Assembly (NCBI RefSeq): GCF_000390185.1
Contig: NZ_AQHR01000021.1
Coordinates: forward strand, 1-64,000
Direction of reading: 5' to 3'
Origin: Lunatimonas lonarensis
GTDB lineage: Bacteria > Bacteroidota > Bacteroidia > Cytophagales > Cyclobacteriaceae
Length of the DNA: 64,000 bases
Part shown: piece after piece, positions 61,645 to 64,000 of the stretch
Numbering within the stretch: position 1 is the first letter of the stretch
How the letters are laid out: every line of letters starts with the position of its first letter
Notes under the pieces: model-generated
Database searches by the model: none
What the model was told of the DNA's origin: nothing
The model's input: the letters and a program-made list of their open reading frames with translations, nothing else
Position numbers and translations under genes: made by a program

Positions 61645-61678
61645 AAAAGGCAATAAAACAGCATATTTTCTTCTATTC

Positions 61679-62584
61679 ATGTACTATTACCAAGTATTTG
61701 GCCTTAAATGTGCCTCAGATGTTGAGTTACCCGCGTTTATGAGTTGTACCCCCGGCGACACCGATTTTTTGGTTCGACGTGTACATGAAGTTCCCGACTT
61801 TGAAGCTCCACCTAAATTCATAAAGCCTCTTTCTTCATTCAATGAGCGGGAATTCAGGTACCACATTGAGGATGTGGCCACTTATTTCGTTCGAGAGGGG
61901 TCTACGATCTTTATAAGCCCTCAATGCGAAGATTGGAGCAGCATACTGTTGTTCTTTTATTCCAACGCAATCGCAGCTATGCTATACCAGCGTGGCCTTA
62001 TACCTTTTCACGTCTCCGGTGTGGTGGATGGAGACGGTGTTTGGTTGCTTTCGGCACCCTCCCGTACCGGAAAATCCACCACTGCCTTAAAATTGCAGGA
62101 GCGTGGATACCATGTGTTTACCGATGATACGGCACTACTATTCGTCGAAAATGGTGCGTGCATGGCGGTGCCTTCCTATCCCATGATAAGGGCTTGGCGG
62201 GGTACGCTGGAAAGCCAACAATCGTACTCAAAGGAATCTGCGTTTCAGATTCGGGCTGAAGTGGAAAAGTTCGGGATTCACTTTCATGAGCATTTTCAGG
62301 ATGCACCTCAAAAAGTAAAAGGAATTATATACCTCAAAGAGGAAGGGGATGAGATCGGAATTAAACCCCTAAAGCCCAGTGAAGGCATGCAACACTTGGG
62401 AAACAATATTTACCGTAGGCAACTGGTCATTGGCATGAATCTTCAACTTGAGCAGTTTAAGCTTCTTAGCGCGGTAGCGAAGACGGTACCTTTTTGGATG
62501 GCTTCCCGGCCCAAATCCAAGCAGACATTTTCGGAGTTTTCGGAAGCGATAGACCACCAGATCTTTTCAAATCATGGAAAGTAA
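61679..62584 (+). CDS. HPr kinase/PEPCK-like P-loop protein of a lasso-type RiPP cluster
   Basis: This 301-residue protein lacks a signal peptide. The P-loop APSRTGKST (~126-134) follows the HPr-kinase-like 'LIPFHVSGVVDGDG' strand (His111). The metal-site acids D149/D150 (HVFTDDTALL) and later 'PSYPMIRAWRG' match HprK-like proteins found in lasso-peptide clusters (the K protein that phosphorylates a C-terminal residue of the precursor in some clusters). The N-terminal ~110 residues are variable, as usual. It is the first gene of the operon and overlaps the sulfotransferase gene by 11 bases. Confidence 0.8.
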   Translation: MYYYQVFGLKCASDVELPAFMSCTPGDTDFLVRRVHEVPDFEAPPKFIKPLSSFNEREFRYHIEDVATYFVREGSTIFISPQCEDWSSILLFFYSNAIAAMLYQRGLIPFHVSGVVDGDGVWLLSAPSRTGKSTTALKLQERGYHVFTDDTALLFVENGACMAVPSYPMIRAWRGTLESQQSYSKESAFQIRAEVEKFGIHFHEHFQDAPQKVKGIIYLKEEGDEIGIKPLKPSEGMQHLGNNIYRRQLVIGMNLQLEQFKLLSAVAKTVPFWMASRPKSKQTFSEFSEAIDHQIFSNHGK

Positions 62585-63488
62585 GTTTGTCTGGTTGGCA
62601 TCCTATCCCAAGTCAGGCAATACCTGGTTCCGATCGTTCCTGACGGCTTTGGAAAAGGGAGAGGTTAATATCAATGAGCTGTCTACTGGGGGGATCTTTT
62701 CCTCCAAACAGCTTTGGGAGGAGATATTGGATACCGAGTTCGATGACCTAGGGGTTCGCGAATACCAGCGATTGCGAAAATTGGCAGTACTCCACATGGC
62801 GAAGGAAAGGAAAAGCAACGTATTTTTGAAGATACACGATGCCTACAGTTACGGCACGTGGGACGGTATACCACTTGTACCCGAAGTTCCCGGCGGGCAG
62901 GCTCTTTACCTTGTGCGCAATCCGCTTGACGTAGTGCTTTCACTTGCTAACCATAACCACCAAAGTATAGACAAAACCATCGATAACTTTATCTGTAAAG
63001 AAGAGGCTGGTTTTGTGAAGACCAATAAAGCCGGCAGCCAGAGTCATCAGCTACTGGGGACTTGGTCCTTGCACGCCCAGAGCTGGATCTACCAAGACCG
63101 AATTCCAGTGACAGTCGTTCGTTACGAAGACATGAAGAGTAGGCCTACTGAGACTTTTGCGGAAGCACTTCGGTCGGTAGGATTGAACTATTCGGTCGGA
63201 CAAGTTCAGAAGGCACTATCAATGGTTGAATTTGAAAAGCTCAGAGAACAGGAAGAACGTGCTGGATTTAGAGAAAAGCCCTATGCAAGTATGCGGTTCT
63301 TCAATCAGGGCAAATCAGGCCGTTGGAAGGAGGAACTGTCGGTGGGGCAGGTTCGAAAAATCATGCGGAGTAATGAGCGTATGATGAAGTACTTTGGCTA
63401 TTGGAGTGAAGCCAGCATATTTCTCACTTCGAATAAGGGAAAGCAGGATTCTGTAGAGAATGAACCCACAACCAATCAACCAATATAA
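62574..63488 (+). CDS. PAPS-dependent sulfotransferase in the RiPP operon
   Basis: This 304-residue sulfotransferase binds PAPS: the 5'-phosphosulfate loop LASYPKSGNTWFRSFL (residues ~8-23) and the 3'-phosphate motif YLVRNPLDVVLSLANH (~111-126) are both complete. The C-terminal FNQGKSGRWKEEL is a classic sulfotransferase element. It should move sulfate to a hydroxyl, and its place between the kinase-like and PqqD genes suggests a peptide tailoring step (inference). Overlaps the upstream gene by 11 bases; 4 bases precede the PqqD gene. Confidence 0.85.
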   Translation: MESKFVWLASYPKSGNTWFRSFLTALEKGEVNINELSTGGIFSSKQLWEEILDTEFDDLGVREYQRLRKLAVLHMAKERKSNVFLKIHDAYSYGTWDGIPLVPEVPGGQALYLVRNPLDVVLSLANHNHQSIDKTIDNFICKEEAGFVKTNKAGSQSHQLLGTWSLHAQSWIYQDRIPVTVVRYEDMKSRPTETFAEALRSVGLNYSVGQVQKALSMVEFEKLREQEERAGFREKPYASMRFFNQGKSGRWKEELSVGQVRKIMRSNERMMKYFGYWSEASIFLTSNKGKQDSVENEPTTNQPI

Positions 63489-63492
63489 AAAC

Positions 63493-63780
63493 ATGGAAAA
63501 TAAGGTATACAAAGTGAATGAAGAGCGGGTATTATTTACCCAACTGGACGATGAAGGTGTTCTCTTCGATATAGAAAACAACCAATACCTCAACTTGAAC
63601 CCTACGTTTTGTAGTATTTTCAACTATCTGCAGGAGGGCATGGATTTATCCGGCGTAAAGGAGAAACTGATGCAGGAGTATGAGGTAGATGAACAGACAT
63701 GCGAAAGTCAACTTACCAAGACCGTAGCCATGCTCCTAGAGAAGGGATATATCCATGAGGGGGATACTGAACAAGGTTAG
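63493..63780 (+). CDS. PqqD-like RiPP recognition element (lasso B1-type)
   Basis: This 95-residue PqqD-fold protein starts at the ATG at 63493 rather than 63460, because the family begins near YKVNEERVLFTQLDDEGVLFD (in parts). The remaining strands and helices, NNQYLNLNPTFCSIFNYLQEG and VKEKLMQEYEVDEQTCESQL, follow the RRE pattern used to bind leader peptides. In lasso systems this is the separate B1 protein that hands the precursor to the B2 protease. Its end overlaps the next gene by 26 bases. Confidence 0.85.
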   Translation: MENKVYKVNEERVLFTQLDDEGVLFDIENNQYLNLNPTFCSIFNYLQEGMDLSGVKEKLMQEYEVDEQTCESQLTKTVAMLLEKGYIHEGDTEQG

Positions 63781-64000
63781 GAGTTTTTTCAGGCTGAATG
63801 CAAGACGTAGGTCACTGTTTTTTCAGGTAGTGTTTTTGTCGTTATACCGAGGCGTCCTGGTTTTCTTCAACAGTCCTCTTGCCTCTTCTGAACGGATGTA
63901 TCAGCAAGACGCTGTTGGGTTGAATGGACCGATCAGTGAGGATCAAATGGCCCTGATTGCTGATATCGCGGCAGCGGTACGTCTCGGGGTAAAATACATA
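63755..64000 (+). CDS. lasso peptide B2-type transglutaminase-like protein, cut by the window edge
   Basis: The 82 visible codons from ATG 63755 open a protein with MRGILNKVRSFFRLNARRRS, then a hydrophobic stretch LFFQVVFLSLYRGVLVFFN, and end with ALIADIAAAVRLGVKYI. B2 proteases show this start, with the catalytic Cys-His-Asp and the 'PWxxxCLxxA' motif later, beyond the window. The overlap with the PqqD gene fits the usual B1-B2 pair. The assignment is from context and start pattern, not from catalytic residues. Confidence 0.7.
   Translation, partial: MRGILNKVRSFFRLNARRRSLFFQVVFLSLYRGVLVFFNSPLASSERMYQQDAVGLNGPISEDQMALIADIAAAVRLGVKYI

Noticed and set aside
1-64000. CRISPR arrays, intact insertion sequences, rRNA operons
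   Set aside because: No regularly spaced repeats, transposase frames or rRNA-like blocks were seen in the window.

Overview
The window is chromosomal DNA of a Bacteroidota bacterium, most likely order Cytophagales and close to Cyclobacteriaceae (inference; no 16S gene is present). The evidence is secreted proteins with type IX secretion (T9SS) sorting domains of both the CHU_C/type B and the type A kind, many Bacteroidota-type promoters with a TAnnTTTG -7 box, near absence of Shine-Dalgarno sequences, a type III glutamine synthetase, and housekeeping genes with Bacteroidota features. Base composition is moderate, with local AT-rich islands.

Layout. 0.2-14 kb is surface and regulatory: a PKD/CHU_C protein, a lipoprotein with a hydrophobic helical pair, PAS-LuxR, AraC and NarL-type regulators, a remnant of an outer-membrane gene, then a beta-helix/HYR/delta-60 secreted pair and a small lipoprotein cytochrome c. 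14-35 kb is metabolic: M20 amidohydrolase, mtaB, glnN, an esterase, corA, two small membrane proteins, a SAM riboswitch with a metZ-like sulfhydrylase, an amidase, a TIM-barrel isomerase, DinB, a serine hydrolase and metG. 35-50 kb holds a TPR/AI-2E pair, a CDF transporter, a 26-residue membrane peptide with a rare strong Shine-Dalgarno, M3 and M48 peptidases, thioredoxin, a DnaQ-like exonuclease, dnaB, etfBA, a bifunctional nuclease and nupC. 50-61 kb holds cyclophilin, a POT peptide transporter with an odd leader, an extremely acidic small protein, a response regulator, dCMP deaminase, murB, pth-rplY-prs, a tRNA-Leu(GAG), GNAT and ogt.

The last 2.4 kb (61679 to the window end) is the most unusual part. 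It is a tightly overlapping operon of an HPr-kinase-like P-loop protein, a sulfotransferase, a PqqD-like recognition protein and the start of a B2-type transglutaminase-like protein. This is the signature of a lasso-peptide (RiPP) cluster carrying two possible tailoring enzymes. The precursor, the cyclase and the exporter are not visible and should lie to the right of the window.

Other points worth a second look are three genes whose TAnnTTTG box sits 5-6 bases before the ATG (likely leaderless mRNAs), a composition mosaic inside one 1326-residue secreted protein, an 18-base-arm inverted repeat, REP-like palindromes, and two short membrane-protein genes. No CRISPR array, prophage, rRNA or intact insertion sequence was seen.
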